The notes under the pieces were generated by a model. That model worked only from the letters and a program-made list of their open reading frames with translations, searched no databases and was not told where the DNA came from. This document shows, in pieces, positions 51,915 to 61,873 of a stretch of 64,000 bases of DNA (position 1 is its first letter; each line of letters begins with the position of its first letter). Position numbers and translations under genes: made by a program. The stretch is from positions 1,395,575 to 1,459,574 of the forward strand of contig RHLH01000001.1 of NCBI GenBank assembly GCA_003712165.1, written 5' to 3'. The stretch is from Phycisphaera sp. GTDB taxonomy: Bacteria > Planctomycetota > Phycisphaerae > Phycisphaerales > UBA1924.

Positions 51915-54600
51915 TGCCAAACGCACAGAAAGATCGCGGGGCGGTCCGCCTAACACCCTGCGGAGTGAATCCTGGCTTGATCATCTTCGAGCCGCCGAAA
52001 AACCGATCGATCTTGGCTCTCTTGGCAGTTACCGGGTGTTGCAAGAGGCGGGACGTGGCGGACAGGGTGTAGTCTATAAAGCTGTACAGACCGGGACCGA
52101 CCGTGTTGTTGCGATCAAACGGCTAAGGCCAACCGATTCTCGGGGCGGTGGTTCGCGTTGGAATCCCCAGCGTGAGGCTATGATCGCGGCATCGCTGAGC
52201 CATCCAGGCCTTGTCACCGTCCTTGGAATTGACGATGATGGCGACAAGACGCTGGTTGTCATGGAATGGATCGACGGTCTCTCGATTAATAAATTTGTGA
52301 TTCAGAACACACTTGAATTACGTGCGATTATCCACTTGTTCACTGAGATTTTGAGCGCGGTCCAGCACGCACACTCAAAAGGAGTAATGCATGGCGATCT
52401 AAAGCCAGGCAATATCCTCATCGATTGCGAAGGCAACCCGCACGTCATAGACTTTGGTATTGCGAGTCAGTTACAGAGAGAAGCAGGCGACCGGGATGTG
52501 CATTTGTGTGCCGGTACCATTCCGTATGCAGCACCGGAGATTTGCAACGCAAAGGCCAATGCGCCCGATGCCCGCATGGATGTATTCTCGCTCGGCATGA
52601 TCTTAGGGCGATTGCTTTCAGATAAATGCGTTCCGGGCACAGCTGTCGTAGATTCGGACACCTCTGGCGAGATGCCAGAAAAGGCTCAGTACTCTTTGAA
52701 CAGCCATGGCGTTTGCCGATCTCCTGAACTCGAAGCGATCATTTCTAGATCTACCGATGATGAGCCCGAGAACAGATACGCGAGTGTGGAAGCTTTTAAA
52801 GAGGATCTCAATCGGTGGCTCGATAGGAAGCCGGTTGCCGCATTTGGAACATCACGCACATATGTAGCATGGAAAGCCATCAGTCGCCATCGGTTTATGA
52901 CTGCTATCTCGATAGCGGCTATTGCCGGACTGGTTGCGCTAAGTGTTCTCTCAACTGTTTTTGGCATTCGGGCGCACAAACAGCGGCTGCTTTCGCAGGC
53001 AGCGGAGCAGAGAGCGATCGAACAGTCTGCGTTAGCTCGTAACGTTGAAGAATTCATTTCGCTCACGTTCACGGCTGCGAGTCCGGAGTTGCTTGGACGC
53101 GATGCTACGATCGAGGCTGCGGTTGATTACGCGAGATCACAAATCAGGCTTGTCGAAGATATCGGGGTTCGTGCTCGGCTCGAATATGTATTTGGCGATG
53201 TGTTGTTTGAGCTGGGCCGATATGACGCCGCGCATAATCATTTTAGCCGATCTGTTCAGTTGCAGGATCAGATAACAGGGCGCGATATCGAAACGCATCT
53301 AGCGGCACGATCTTCGCTCGCAGTAACGATCCGTCACAATGGCGACCCTGTCCGAGCAGTGAAACTGCTCGTTGGGGTAGCCGAAGAATCAGCAGCAGAG
53401 CTGGGACGAGATCACCCGCTGACGCTTGAGATTCGCGGGAATCTGGCAGCAGCGATGCTGTTTGCGGGTGAACTGGAACAAGCGCACGATTGTGCTTCTC
53501 AGGCATTAGAGGATAGTCTTGCAGTCTTTGGTTCTGCCCACAAAGTGTCTCTGGTCTTATCTAATACCCTTGCGTCGGTGATCGCTAAGCAAGGCGACTA
53601 TGATCGAGCACAAGAATTGTATCAGCAGTGCTACGAACTGCGGCGTGAGCATCTCGGGCGTACCCACCCTGCGACGCTTGTGGCGTTGAATAATCTCGCA
53701 ACGTCTTATGCCTCCGCCGGCTATCTTGATCGTGCTGAGCCGCTGTATGAGAGAGCTTTCACTCTGAGATCTGAGCTTCTCGGCGAGGGGCACCCTGCGA
53801 CTCTGCGCGCCATGCGGCACTATGCGGATATTATTGCGAAACGGAATCGAACAAGTGACGCCATTCAGTTGTTAGAACGCTGCGCTGAGATCGGTTTACG
53901 CGATCTGGGATCTGACCATCCCGAGTCACTCTACACTCAGAACCTGCTTGGGCTGAGCCTGTTTCGTGCAGGGCGGTTCCAAGAAGCTATCGAGGTCCAC
54001 GAGTCATGCTTAGCTGCTCGGGAACAGATTCTCGGTGACGAGGACCCGGAGACTCAGACTAGCCGGACAAACCTCGCTATCGCGCTGTCGCGGGCCGGTG
54101 AACACAAGCGAGCGATCGAACTCATGGAACTTGCATATACCCATCGTCTTCGAGATCTTGGTCCCGATCATCCGACCACGCTTACTCTCATGGGCAACCT
54201 GGCGATGACCTATAGCGGCTCTGATCAGCTCGACCGTGCCGAAGAACTTCTTACAGGTGTACTTGCCGGCCGGATAAAGCTATCAGGATCCGATCATCCC
54301 CGAACGGCGGTCGCGGCGGTGCAACTCGGGTCGGTACTCAGAAACCAAGGCCGTCACACCGATGCCATAGAGCACTTCCAATCCGCGTTGCCGATCCTGC
54401 GACAGCACCAAGGCATTGCAGCGAGATCCACGTTGATATGTGTTGAGCGGCTTGCAATCTCGCTCGATATGGTCGGCCGTGTATCGGACGCAATCAAATT
54501 GATTGATGAATACATAGCAGACTTCGATTCTACTGGATTCGCAGACCGTTCTCGTATTGAGAATCTTATTCAGATCCGTAATCGGCTGGCTCCCAAGTAA
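51898..54600 (+). CDS. Ser/Thr protein kinase with membrane helix and TPR-like tail (cassette 3)
   Basis: 900 residues from GTG 51898. Kinase domain: G-R-G-G-Q-G-V-V at 52-59, V-A-I-K with Lys 74, H-G-D-L-K-P-G-N at 165-172 and D-F-G at 185-187, again with Gly in place of the catalytic-loop Arg. One hydrophobic helix (about 338-357). The C-terminal ~520 residues have repeats with L-G-x-x-H-P-x-T-L, A-R-x-x-L-A and similar, as in TPR_12-type kinesin light chain repeats. The domain order matches the cassette 1 kinase. No other gene lies between sigma factor and kinase. Confidence 0.92.
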   Translation: MVFVCDAKRTERSRGGPPNTLRSESWLDHLRAAEKPIDLGSLGSYRVLQEAGRGGQGVVYKAVQTGTDRVVAIKRLRPTDSRGGGSRWNPQREAMIAASLSHPGLVTVLGIDDDGDKTLVVMEWIDGLSINKFVIQNTLELRAIIHLFTEILSAVQHAHSKGVMHGDLKPGNILIDCEGNPHVIDFGIASQLQREAGDRDVHLCAGTIPYAAPEICNAKANAPDARMDVFSLGMILGRLLSDKCVPGTAVVDSDTSGEMPEKAQYSLNSHGVCRSPELEAIISRSTDDEPENRYASVEAFKEDLNRWLDRKPVAAFGTSRTYVAWKAISRHRFMTAISIAAIAGLVALSVLSTVFGIRAHKQRLLSQAAEQRAIEQSALARNVEEFISLTFTAASPELLGRDATIEAAVDYARSQIRLVEDIGVRARLEYVFGDVLFELGRYDAAHNHFSRSVQLQDQITGRDIETHLAARSSLAVTIRHNGDPVRAVKLLVGVAEESAAELGRDHPLTLEIRGNLAAAMLFAGELEQAHDCASQALEDSLAVFGSAHKVSLVLSNTLASVIAKQGDYDRAQELYQQCYELRREHLGRTHPATLVALNNLATSYASAGYLDRAEPLYERAFTLRSELLGEGHPATLRAMRHYADIIAKRNRTSDAIQLLERCAEIGLRDLGSDHPESLYTQNLLGLSLFRAGRFQEAIEVHESCLAAREQILGDEDPETQTSRTNLAIALSRAGEHKRAIELMELAYTHRLRDLGPDHPTTLTLMGNLAMTYSGSDQLDRAEELLTGVLAGRIKLSGSDHPRTAVAAVQLGSVLRNQGRHTDAIEHFQSALPILRQHQGIAARSTLICVERLAISLDMVGRVSDAIKLIDEYIADFDSTGFADRSRIENLIQIRNRLAPK

Positions 54601-54910
54601 CAAATTACTCAGCCGATACATGTTTGAAGCTCACATCTGAACGAGCGTGCCCTTACATGGTCTGATACGATCTTATCTCCATTCCTAACAGCTGTTCTGC
54701 GCTGCTGAGGCTACGAAACGAGCCTCATGTCGTGGCTATACGCCCTCCCCCTCTTCAATATCTCTAAATGCTCAAGCTTTGAGCCGTGACTGGCCGAATG
54801 CCTCACAGTGTCGATCCGTCGTTGCCGTTGAGAAGAGCTGGGCCTTACGTGCTCTGTAAGTGAGCGGGGGGCGGTGAAACCAGCGAAGAAATTCTGCACA
54901 GGAGAGCACG
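54601..54910. other. Spacer without a supported gene
   Basis: About 310 bases after the kinase stop. GGAG just before the tail-collar start is the only signal I see. Confidence 0.35.
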
Positions 54911-55564
54911 ATGCCGAAGAGCACGAGCGAATCAACCAAGCGAATGAACAAGGCTGCTGTCGTGCTGATGGCACTGGCTGGAGCCTCTGTGCTGATGATC
55001 GCGACCAGCCGCACCCCAGCAGAAGAAACTCGCGGCGTCGATCCGTTCATCGGTGAGATCACGATGTTTGGGGGCCACTTTGCCCCGCGAGGATGGGCGT
55101 TCTGTGATGGCCAGCTGCTTTCCATCTCGGAGAACTCAGCTCTCTTCTCACTGTTAGGCACGACCTACGGCGGGGATGGGCGAACTACCTTTGGGCTCCC
55201 CGATCTGCGAGGGCGTGTCGCCATCCACGCCGGGCAAGGGCCCGGTTTGACCGATCGCAGGCAAGGGAGCAAGGGGGGCGTTGAAAGTGTGACGCTGACC
55301 ACCACACAGTTGCCCCATCACAACCACACACTCAATTTCGTCAACTCACTGGCGAAAGAGTCCTCGCCGGCTGGGCACGCCCCCGCAATCCCGTCTGGTG
55401 AGGGGCCAATGCTGTTCGGCAGCTTGGGCGGCGCAGAAACCGGTGAGTTCCACGAAGCTACGATCGGGTTCACGGGCGGCAGTCAGGCACACGAGAACAT
55501 GCCCCCATACGGTACGGTGCGTTACATCATCGCGCTCCAGGGTGTGTATCCATCGCGGAACTAA
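54911..55564 (+). CDS. Secreted phage tail-collar domain protein
   Basis: 217 residues, GGAG upstream of ATG 54911. N-terminal signal/anchor ([17 protein letters not shown]). The main part has [23 protein letters not shown] and [14 protein letters not shown], the signature of the tail-collar family (microcystin-dependent protein type), and ends with [15 protein letters not shown]. Free-standing members are common in bacteria and are not by themselves phage evidence. No other phage gene is near. Confidence 0.92.
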   Translation: MPKSTSESTKRMNKAAVVLMALAGASVLMIATSRTPAEETRGVDPFIGEITMFGGHFAPRGWAFCDGQLLSISENSALFSLLGTTYGGDGRTTFGLPDLRGRVAIHAGQGPGLTDRRQGSKGGVESVTLTTTQLPHHNHTLNFVNSLAKESSPAGHAPAIPSGEGPMLFGSLGGAETGEFHEATIGFTGGSQAHENMPPYGTVRYIIALQGVYPSRN

Positions 55565-55685
55565 CGCCCGAGTATCGGTCGATACAATATTTTGGTATTC
55601 TATAGCTTTCTTGAAGCGGGCTTTCGGGTCTTTGTATACTCGCTGCGTCTTGGCTGCGCAGAGCCATGTTTGGAGAGAGAGTGCT

Positions 55686-56051
55686 ATGCCAACAACCACG
55701 CCGGAGCACGACAAACGTGTCGCGGAGATGACATTCTCCTCTGTTTACCCGCACTACGTTACCAAAGTTGAGAACAAGGGGCGCACTCAGAAAGAGCTGC
55801 ACGAGGTGATCCATTGGCTGACAGGCTTTGACGACAACCAGATCAAGGAGCTCATCAAGGAAGAGGTGACTTTCAAAGAATTCTTCAAACGTGCGAAGCT
55901 CAATCCAAAGGCAAAGCTGATCACCGGTGTGATCTGCGGCTACCGAGTGGAGAACATCGAGAACCCACTCACTCGGAAAGCCAGATACCTCGACAAGATT
56001 ATCGATGAGCTCGCCAGAGGGAAGAAGATGGAGAAGATTCTCCGTACCTGA
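55686..56051 (+). CDS. DUF2200-family protein
   Basis: 121 residues. [18 protein letters not shown], then V-I-H-W-L-T-G-F and [14 protein letters not shown] match the DUF2200 family along its full usual length (about 115-120). Cytoplasmic; no known activity. It follows the tail-collar gene by about 120 bases on the same strand. Confidence 0.88.
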   Translation: MPTTTPEHDKRVAEMTFSSVYPHYVTKVENKGRTQKELHEVIHWLTGFDDNQIKELIKEEVTFKEFFKRAKLNPKAKLITGVICGYRVENIENPLTRKARYLDKIIDELARGKKMEKILRT

Positions 56052-56389
56052 ATAACGAAGTTGGGCTCTACACCATCCGCTCAATCCCGCCGTAAACGCA
56101 GAGCTCCGGATCAGATCATCTGAATGTTCACAAGACACCGGCGGTCATTTGCTTGTCGGTGTTCTTTCTGTCTGAAAGAGGGTCATCTTCGGTAGCCGTG
56201 TGAAGAAGGGCAATTTCATACACGACTATCTGTCCCTGATCGTTGTATACAGGTCCTTGGGATTCTCCAATTCTCGGCGAGTGGCATTCCCCACCGGCCC
56301 CGATTTCTGTATATTTGGTGAAGGAAGAGTTTGCGCCGCCTCGGAGTGATCCGGGGGTGGCATGACATGAGAAGCGTGGAGAGACAGAC
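56052..56389. other. Promoter region of the PEP-CTERM gene
   Basis: About 340 bases; an antisense frame is present but lacks start signals. GGAGAG precedes ATG 56390. Otherwise nothing recognisable. Confidence 0.35.
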
Positions 56390-57277
56390 ATGAAGCATTT
56401 GTGCGCTATCGCGCTCGCGGGCCTTGCAAGCTCAGCGATGGGCCAGATCGACGGCCAGATCATCGAAGCTGATTACCAGCTCATCTGGTCGAACGATCTC
56501 GGTACCGGATTCGGGAACAACAGAAGCGAGATCAACGGCATCTGGGCGTACTGCGACGCCACGACCCTGTATCTCGGTGTCACGGGCAACGTCCAGGACT
56601 TCAATAAGCTGGACCTGTTCTTCGACTCAGGCGCGGGCGGCCAGAACTCGCTCCGCTCGGACAACGCCGACGTTGACTTTAACCAGCTTAACACCAACCT
56701 CGGAGGCCTGACCTTCGATGCGGGGTTCGAGGCCGATTACTTCCTCACCTACACGGTGAACGGTGATCGCAATGAGCACTTCACCAGTGCTGCCCAACTC
56801 GACACGCTCGGCGGCGGTCCCGGCGGCTTCCAGGGCGGTGGAGGCTACGTCGATGGCGATCAGATCGTCGCAGCGGGTCCCAACGGCTTTGGTTACACAC
56901 TGGGCACCAACCAGTCCAATACCGGCGGCGTCGGCGACTTTGACAACGCCCCGGACAGCGACCCCGCACTCGTGACCACGGGTGTCGAGATCGCTATCTC
57001 GCTCGACGAGATTGGTTACACGGGCGGCCTGCTCCGCCTTGCCGGATTCATCAACGGTGGCGCCCACGACTTCCTGTCCAATCAGGTGATCGGCGGTCTC
57101 CCCGCTGGTACGGGCAATCTTGGTGGTGATGGCGCCGGTAACTTCACAGGCACAGTAGCTGGCATCGACTTCAACCAGGTCGTAGGCGACCAGTTCGTTG
57201 TCCTCAAGGTTCCGGCACCTGCCTCGATGGCACTGCTGGGCCTCGGCGGTATTGCCGCCGCTCGCCGCCGCCGATAA
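56390..57277 (+). CDS. Secreted PEP-CTERM-tailed protein, paralogue of the 57473 gene
   Basis: 295 residues. Signal peptide (I-A-L-A-G-L-A-S-S-A-M-G-Q). The body has one copy of a module: Y-L-G-V-T-G-N-V-Q-D-F-N-K-L, F-F-D-S-G-A-G-G-Q-N, S-D-N-A-D-V-D-F and T-F-D-A-G-F-E-A-D-Y. The C-terminus has V-P-A-P-A-S-M-A-L-L-G-L-G-G and R-R-R, a PEP-CTERM-like tail. It should be exported and sorted by an exosortase-type system. A strong terminator follows. Confidence 0.88.
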   Translation: MKHLCAIALAGLASSAMGQIDGQIIEADYQLIWSNDLGTGFGNNRSEINGIWAYCDATTLYLGVTGNVQDFNKLDLFFDSGAGGQNSLRSDNADVDFNQLNTNLGGLTFDAGFEADYFLTYTVNGDRNEHFTSAAQLDTLGGGPGGFQGGGGYVDGDQIVAAGPNGFGYTLGTNQSNTGGVGDFDNAPDSDPALVTTGVEIAISLDEIGYTGGLLRLAGFINGGAHDFLSNQVIGGLPAGTGNLGGDGAGNFTGTVAGIDFNQVVGDQFVVLKVPAPASMALLGLGGIAAARRRR

Positions 57278-57307
57278 GGCGAACGCAGAGACAACCAATG
57301 ACACGCG

Positions 57308-57344
57308 GCCGGGCAGCGCACGAGCGCTGCCCGGCTTTGTTTTT
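57308..57344 (+). terminator. Intrinsic terminator
   Basis: Perfect 12-base stem GCCGGGCAGCGC / GCGCTGCCCGGC, ACGA loop, then TTTGTTTTT, 30 bases after the stop of the PEP-CTERM gene. Confidence 0.92.
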
Positions 57345-57415
57345 GGATGGCTAAATCGATCGTCGGCGTCGCAATATCGCGATGATCGAGGACCATCGGC
57401 AAGCCGATACGAGCA

Positions 57416-57446
57416 CAAAAAACCCGGCCCGCAGAGCGGAGCCGGG
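57416..57446 (-). terminator. Intrinsic terminator of the dockerin-tailed paralogue
   Basis: On the minus strand, CCCGGC / GCCGGG arms with an inner CCGC-type stem are followed by a run of T. It lies 27 bases beyond the stop at 57473. Confidence 0.85.
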
Positions 57447-57472
57447 ATTGGGTTGTGATCGCGTTCAGCGGA

Positions 57473-59620
57473 TTACGGGCTGCAGGTTGGTCCCGCAAGG
57501 CCCAGGTTGAACGCCGCGATCCAAGCCGTGAAGTCGGTGGGCTCGACCGAGCCGTTCTGGTTTACGTCGGCACGTGCGTCGTTGTTGTTGAAGTTGTTGA
57601 TCCAGGCTGTAAAGTCGGTCGGCGTAACCGCACCGTCTTCGTTCTGGTCAGCACAGAGACGCTGGCTAGCGCAATCAGCGGTGTCGCCAACAGTGACGAA
57701 CTGGTCGCCGGTGATCATCGAGAAGTCGATGTTGCGGGGCTCACCCAACTCGGTCGCGTCAGGGAGGCCGCCCGCGACCTGATTGGAGATGAAGCTGCTG
57801 CCCGTGTCCGAGATGAACGCAGCAATCTTGATATCTGAGTTGCCGTCCCAGCCCATCTCGGTCAGATCGATGCTGATCTCAAGACCTGTCGTGACGTTGC
57901 ACGCGTCGGACACGTCTGCGCCTACGACATCGGTGACACCATCGGTGTTGCTGTTGTCGAGTGCGAGTTGGAGGAGGCCGCCGGTCTCGAAGCCGAGCGA
58001 TCCGTTAGCAAGGAACGCCGCCGCAGCGTCGCGCGGCGCGAAGTTGGTGAAGATGTCATCGCCGGTGCCGGGCTCAATTGCCACGTCTGCACCGGGGGGG
58101 TTGTCGCCGTCGAAGAGCATCGGGTTGTTGCCGGCGTCGGCCTTGAGACCGCCGTCGAACGCGCCAAAGTCGGTGTTGAAGCCCGAGACGATGTTCGGTC
58201 CGTTCAGGCGGAGAACCGCGGCGTTGGTGAAGAAGGTGTTGGTGCCGCTCGTCTCACCGTTGTTGTTGACGATGATGGCGTAGTCGGCATTGAAGCCCGA
58301 GTCGAAGGTCAGGCCAGGGCCCTGCGGATCGACATCATCCGGGTCCGTCCCGTCGTTCAGACCGAGGCGGTCCAGAGCGCGGAAGAGGATATCGACGTTG
58401 TCGTCGCGGAGGGTGTTCTGCCCGTCGGTCGGGTCGCCATCGAGGAAGACGTGCATCCGGTTGCCGTTGGACTGGATATTGCCTGCAAGGAGCAGGTTGA
58501 GTCTGTTGTTCGGGACATCGAGGTATGTGTAGATCGCGTCGAGCTCGGAGCCGACCGCGACATCAACGTCGGGGATTGTGGGCGAGAAGCCCGAAGGGCC
58601 GACGCCGCCGGTGTTGGAGTTGTCGATCGAGCAGCTGATACCCTCGCCGAAGCCGACCGCCGTCGAAGTGAGCAGCGCGGGGGTGCCAGCACCCAGGAAT
58701 ACGCCTGTGCCACCGCCGGCGGAGGGGGTTGTCGCGATGTCGGCGAAGGTCTCGAACTGACCGCCGGTGTCACCGAAGCCGTAGATGAAGATGAAATCGC
58801 CGGTGAAGCCGTCGTCGAATTCGAGACCTGCCTGGCGGTTCACCGCGTCGAAGTTGATGTCGGCGTTGTCGTTACGGACGACGTTCTGACCCTCGGGCGA
58901 GCCCGCGTCGGCGTCCACATCGAACCAGAGGTGCAGCTTGTTGAAGTTCTCTTCGAGGTTGCCGCCCACGAGCAGGTAGAGCGCGTCGGCCGTACCGTCG
59001 GTGTCCTCATCAACGAGGGTGGCGTAGAGGTTTGAGATCTCGGATCCACCGCCTGTGAGGACGGGGTCCGGATCGCTCGCGTCACCGAAGCCTGTGCCGG
59101 TGTTGCTGACGAAGATGGGGGGGCCGTACGCGGCATCAGCCGTGCCATCGACGGTCAGAGGACCGGAAGCAACGCTCGCAGGAACGATCGCGAACTGGTT
59201 GCCGGGGATGCCGTTCGGGTTGCTGCCGCTCGGTGCCTTGAAGTTGATGTTCGCCGGATCACCGAGGTTGGCGCCTGGGCCGCCGAGGCCGCCGATGACC
59301 TGGTTGGACATGAAGTCGTTGCCGCTACTGATGACCCAGCCGGCGATGCGGATTTGGCCCGTCGGGGTCGCGTCGCTGGCCGTGAACGTGTCGAGCGGGA
59401 TACGGAGTTCGAAGCCCGTCGTGACGTTGATCGCGTCCGAGTTGTCCTCGGGGTCGCCCGTCTGGGGAAGGTTGTCGCCGAAGCTCGTCGGCTGATTCTG
59501 TACCCACGCTCTCGTGTAAAGCGACTCTTCCGCAACGTCAATCTGGCCGTCGACGGTCACCTGACCCATCGCCTGGCCGCTCAGTGTCGCGACAAGTGCG
59601 GCAGTCAAAGTCATCTTCAT
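57473..59620 (-). CDS. Secreted dockerin-tailed protein with repeated modules
   Basis: 715 residues from ATG 59620 (GGGAGA upstream). Signal peptide (L-T-A-A-L-V-A-T-L-S-G-Q-A-M-G-Q). The body contains at least two full copies of the module seen once in the 56390 gene (L-L-V-G-G-N-L-E-E-N-F-N-K-L and L-L-L-A-G-N-I-Q-S-N-G-N, each followed by D-N-A/V-D-I). The C-terminus has two calcium-loop halves, D-Q-N-E-D-G-A-V-T-P-T-D-F-T-A-W-I and D-V-N-Q-N-G-S-V-E-P-T-D-F-T-A-W-I. It faces its paralogue tail to tail. Confidence 0.9.
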   Translation of the reverse strand: MKMTLTAALVATLSGQAMGQVTVDGQIDVAEESLYTRAWVQNQPTSFGDNLPQTGDPEDNSDAINVTTGFELRIPLDTFTASDATPTGQIRIAGWVISSGNDFMSNQVIGGLGGPGANLGDPANINFKAPSGSNPNGIPGNQFAIVPASVASGPLTVDGTADAAYGPPIFVSNTGTGFGDASDPDPVLTGGGSEISNLYATLVDEDTDGTADALYLLVGGNLEENFNKLHLWFDVDADAGSPEGQNVVRNDNADINFDAVNRQAGLEFDDGFTGDFIFIYGFGDTGGQFETFADIATTPSAGGGTGVFLGAGTPALLTSTAVGFGEGISCSIDNSNTGGVGPSGFSPTIPDVDVAVGSELDAIYTYLDVPNNRLNLLLAGNIQSNGNRMHVFLDGDPTDGQNTLRDDNVDILFRALDRLGLNDGTDPDDVDPQGPGLTFDSGFNADYAIIVNNNGETSGTNTFFTNAAVLRLNGPNIVSGFNTDFGAFDGGLKADAGNNPMLFDGDNPPGADVAIEPGTGDDIFTNFAPRDAAAAFLANGSLGFETGGLLQLALDNSNTDGVTDVVGADVSDACNVTTGLEISIDLTEMGWDGNSDIKIAAFISDTGSSFISNQVAGGLPDATELGEPRNIDFSMITGDQFVTVGDTADCASQRLCADQNEDGAVTPTDFTAWINNFNNNDARADVNQNGSVEPTDFTAWIAAFNLGLAGPTCSP

Positions 59621-59780
59621 TATAGGTTCTCCCGTGCTCGCTCCCGCGAGCCCTCCTGTTGTTACCACAACTCAACCGCCCTTTCGGGCAGTTTCTCAGC
59701 GTGTATCGTAGTCGATGGCATACCCGATGACACACTGAAATACCGTTGTATACAGCGTTCGGGAGTGTCTTTTGGCTCGG

Positions 59781-61760
59781 TTACTCGGACTTCTCGGACG
59801 CCTCATGGATCCTGACCCACCGGTCCGCTTCCCGCATGATGCAGAGTGCCGCTGATCGTGGTTTGAGTGTTCCAACACTGCTCTCCAGCACGGAGTTTGT
59901 CGGGTTTGCATACAGGCGGATCGTCGAGTTGTTGAGAGTGCGTTCGATCACGAGGAGCTGTTGTTCAAGATGCAACGAAACACCGCCGTAGCGGAGAACC
60001 GAGCCGATTGCTGGATCCGATCGGAGCCGAAGCCAATGACCAACACGGTTGGTTGTTTTTCTCGCCAGATTACCCAGTTGCTCATCGTGTGTGATATCGG
60101 GCCAAGGCAGCGGCTTGCGGTTCTCTGGATCATCTCCGCCCCAGACGCCCAGTTCATCTCCAGCGAACACCATGGGTGAGCCAGGTAGCGCGGTCAGCAC
60201 CGCGTACGCAAGCTCGAGCCTGTCGAAGTCTGCTTCATCGGGTATCGAGCGATCGAAATCTGCGTTGCCCATGCCTGCGCCCCGGTCGTACCCAAGCCCC
60301 GGATTGGCAAGCACCGACACCAATCTCGCCGTGTCGTGCGAAGCGAGCAGGTTCATCTGCGCGAGCTGGGTCGCAGGGTGCTGTTCCATCGCGTCAGCGA
60401 GCTGCGTTGCGATGTCAGGATTGGGGATGCCTGACAGCCAAGGCACAAGGACGAACGCAACCGGGTAGTTCATTTGCGCGTCGAACGCCTTCCCTCCGAA
60501 GTAATCCCCGCCGTCGAACCACAACTCACCGATGAGCAGGGCGTCAGGATTGAGTTCTCGAACGTGTTGGCGCCAGTCTTCCCAGAACCGCAGTCCGATT
60601 TCGTTCGCGACGTCGAGCCTCCATCCATCGATACCGTCAGATGGATCACCATCGCCGTTGGGGTCCATCCATCGATCGGTGACATCAAATACATGCTGCT
60701 TGGGACCGGGGACGAGATCACCGTTAATCTGGCTGAATTCCGGCAGATTCCCGTTCCGCCTGTTCCACGCCTGCCAGCCAACGACCTTCGCAGACTCGTC
60801 AAGTGCCAGCACAAACCATTCGAAATACGGGCTCGCTCTGCCTCGGTTGATCGCGTCTTGGAACGCTGGGTGCTGAAAGCCCACATGATTCCACACGCCG
60901 TCGAGGATCACGCGCATCTTGCGAGAGTGAATCTCGGTGAGCAGCTCGTTGACAAAGAACCGATCGGCTTCTGTCCATGTCCACCTATCGGGGGCAACAA
61001 CGAACAGTGGACGGTCTCTACCGACATTGCCCGGCGATGCGAGGTGCGGATCGATGTGTCTGTGATCTGTCGCGTCGTACTTGTGCAGGCTGACCGCATC
61101 GAAAACGGGACAGAACCAGATCGACTCGGCTCCGAGCTGCTGCACGTGGTCAAGCCTCCTGAGCACGCCCTGAAGGTCTCCCCCGAATCTGCGCTCAAAG
61201 ACGACATCCCGAAGCGGTGGGCGTTTGCGGTCGTGATCGTCGCCGTAACGCCTCGGGTCTGCGATGGCGCGATTCGCTGAGGCTTCGAATTCGTCTGGCG
61301 TGACATCGAACCAGTCAGCGTGCCAGCTCACTGAGGTGCCGTGCGGCCAGCCCTGATCGTTCTCTGGCACCGCGTTGTCGAATCGCTCAGGAAAGATGTT
61401 GTACCACACAGTCCCGATGGCCCACGCGGGTGTCTGCTCGGCTTCCACAGATGGCTCGGCGATCGTGAACGGGTCGATCCAATCGGTCGTCTGCCCAGTC
61501 AATGAACGAAAGCGGATCTCCTCGTTTTCGCTCAGTCTGAGTCGGTGCTGGTCGCCTAGCGCCGTAAGAGCGATCTCGCCCCTGCCCGTGGATCGTTCGA
61601 CAACGAGCCCTTGATCGGAATTCCGCACATCGATCAGGCCGAGCTCGTGGTGTACAACGCGGATCTCGGGTTGTATACAGCCCGCCGACGTGTGCGCATG
61701 CTCACTGTAGATGAGAGACCCAGATATAAGAATGCATGGCAGCCACATAAAGCCCTGCAA
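59781..61760 (-). CDS. GH13 alpha-amylase-family enzyme (cyclomaltodextrinase/neopullulanase-like)
   Basis: 659 residues with an N-terminal export-type stretch and a Cys at 28, so possibly a secreted or lipid-anchored enzyme. Conserved GH13 regions: D-G-V-W-N-H-V-G at 287-294; G-W-R-L-D-V-A-N-E at 379-387 with the nucleophile Asp 383; L-I-G-E-L-W with acid/base Glu 412; and A-S-H-D-T-A-R-L with Asp 476. W-Y-N-I-F-P-E-R-F near 119 is typical of the cyclomaltodextrinase branch. It hydrolyses alpha-glucans. It is divergent from the sugar transporter operon with a short shared upstream region, which suggests a common sugar-use role. Confidence 0.92.
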   Translation of the reverse strand: MQGFMWLPCILISGSLIYSEHAHTSAGCIQPEIRVVHHELGLIDVRNSDQGLVVERSTGRGEIALTALGDQHRLRLSENEEIRFRSLTGQTTDWIDPFTIAEPSVEAEQTPAWAIGTVWYNIFPERFDNAVPENDQGWPHGTSVSWHADWFDVTPDEFEASANRAIADPRRYGDDHDRKRPPLRDVVFERRFGGDLQGVLRRLDHVQQLGAESIWFCPVFDAVSLHKYDATDHRHIDPHLASPGNVGRDRPLFVVAPDRWTWTEADRFFVNELLTEIHSRKMRVILDGVWNHVGFQHPAFQDAINRGRASPYFEWFVLALDESAKVVGWQAWNRRNGNLPEFSQINGDLVPGPKQHVFDVTDRWMDPNGDGDPSDGIDGWRLDVANEIGLRFWEDWRQHVRELNPDALLIGELWFDGGDYFGGKAFDAQMNYPVAFVLVPWLSGIPNPDIATQLADAMEQHPATQLAQMNLLASHDTARLVSVLANPGLGYDRGAGMGNADFDRSIPDEADFDRLELAYAVLTALPGSPMVFAGDELGVWGGDDPENRKPLPWPDITHDEQLGNLARKTTNRVGHWLRLRSDPAIGSVLRYGGVSLHLEQQLLVIERTLNNSTIRLYANPTNSVLESSVGTLKPRSAALCIMREADRWVRIHEASEKSE

Positions 61761-61873
61761 TGTATCACGCTAGAAGGGCCGGGGCTGAGGTGAACAGCCA
61801 TTCCTGAATGAGATCCGTTTGGGATGGTTCATCGCGTTGCTCCGACCGGGCCTATGTCGCTACAGTTGGCTCC

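Noticed and set aside
54911..55564. A prophage, because of the tail-collar domain
   Set aside because: No capsid, terminase, integrase or other tail gene nearby; the protein has its own signal peptide and is a common free-standing type.
57968..59035. Plus-strand open frame of 355 codons
   Set aside because: Mirror of the dockerin-tailed paralogue in a GC-rich stretch; valine- and arginine-rich translation with no domain.
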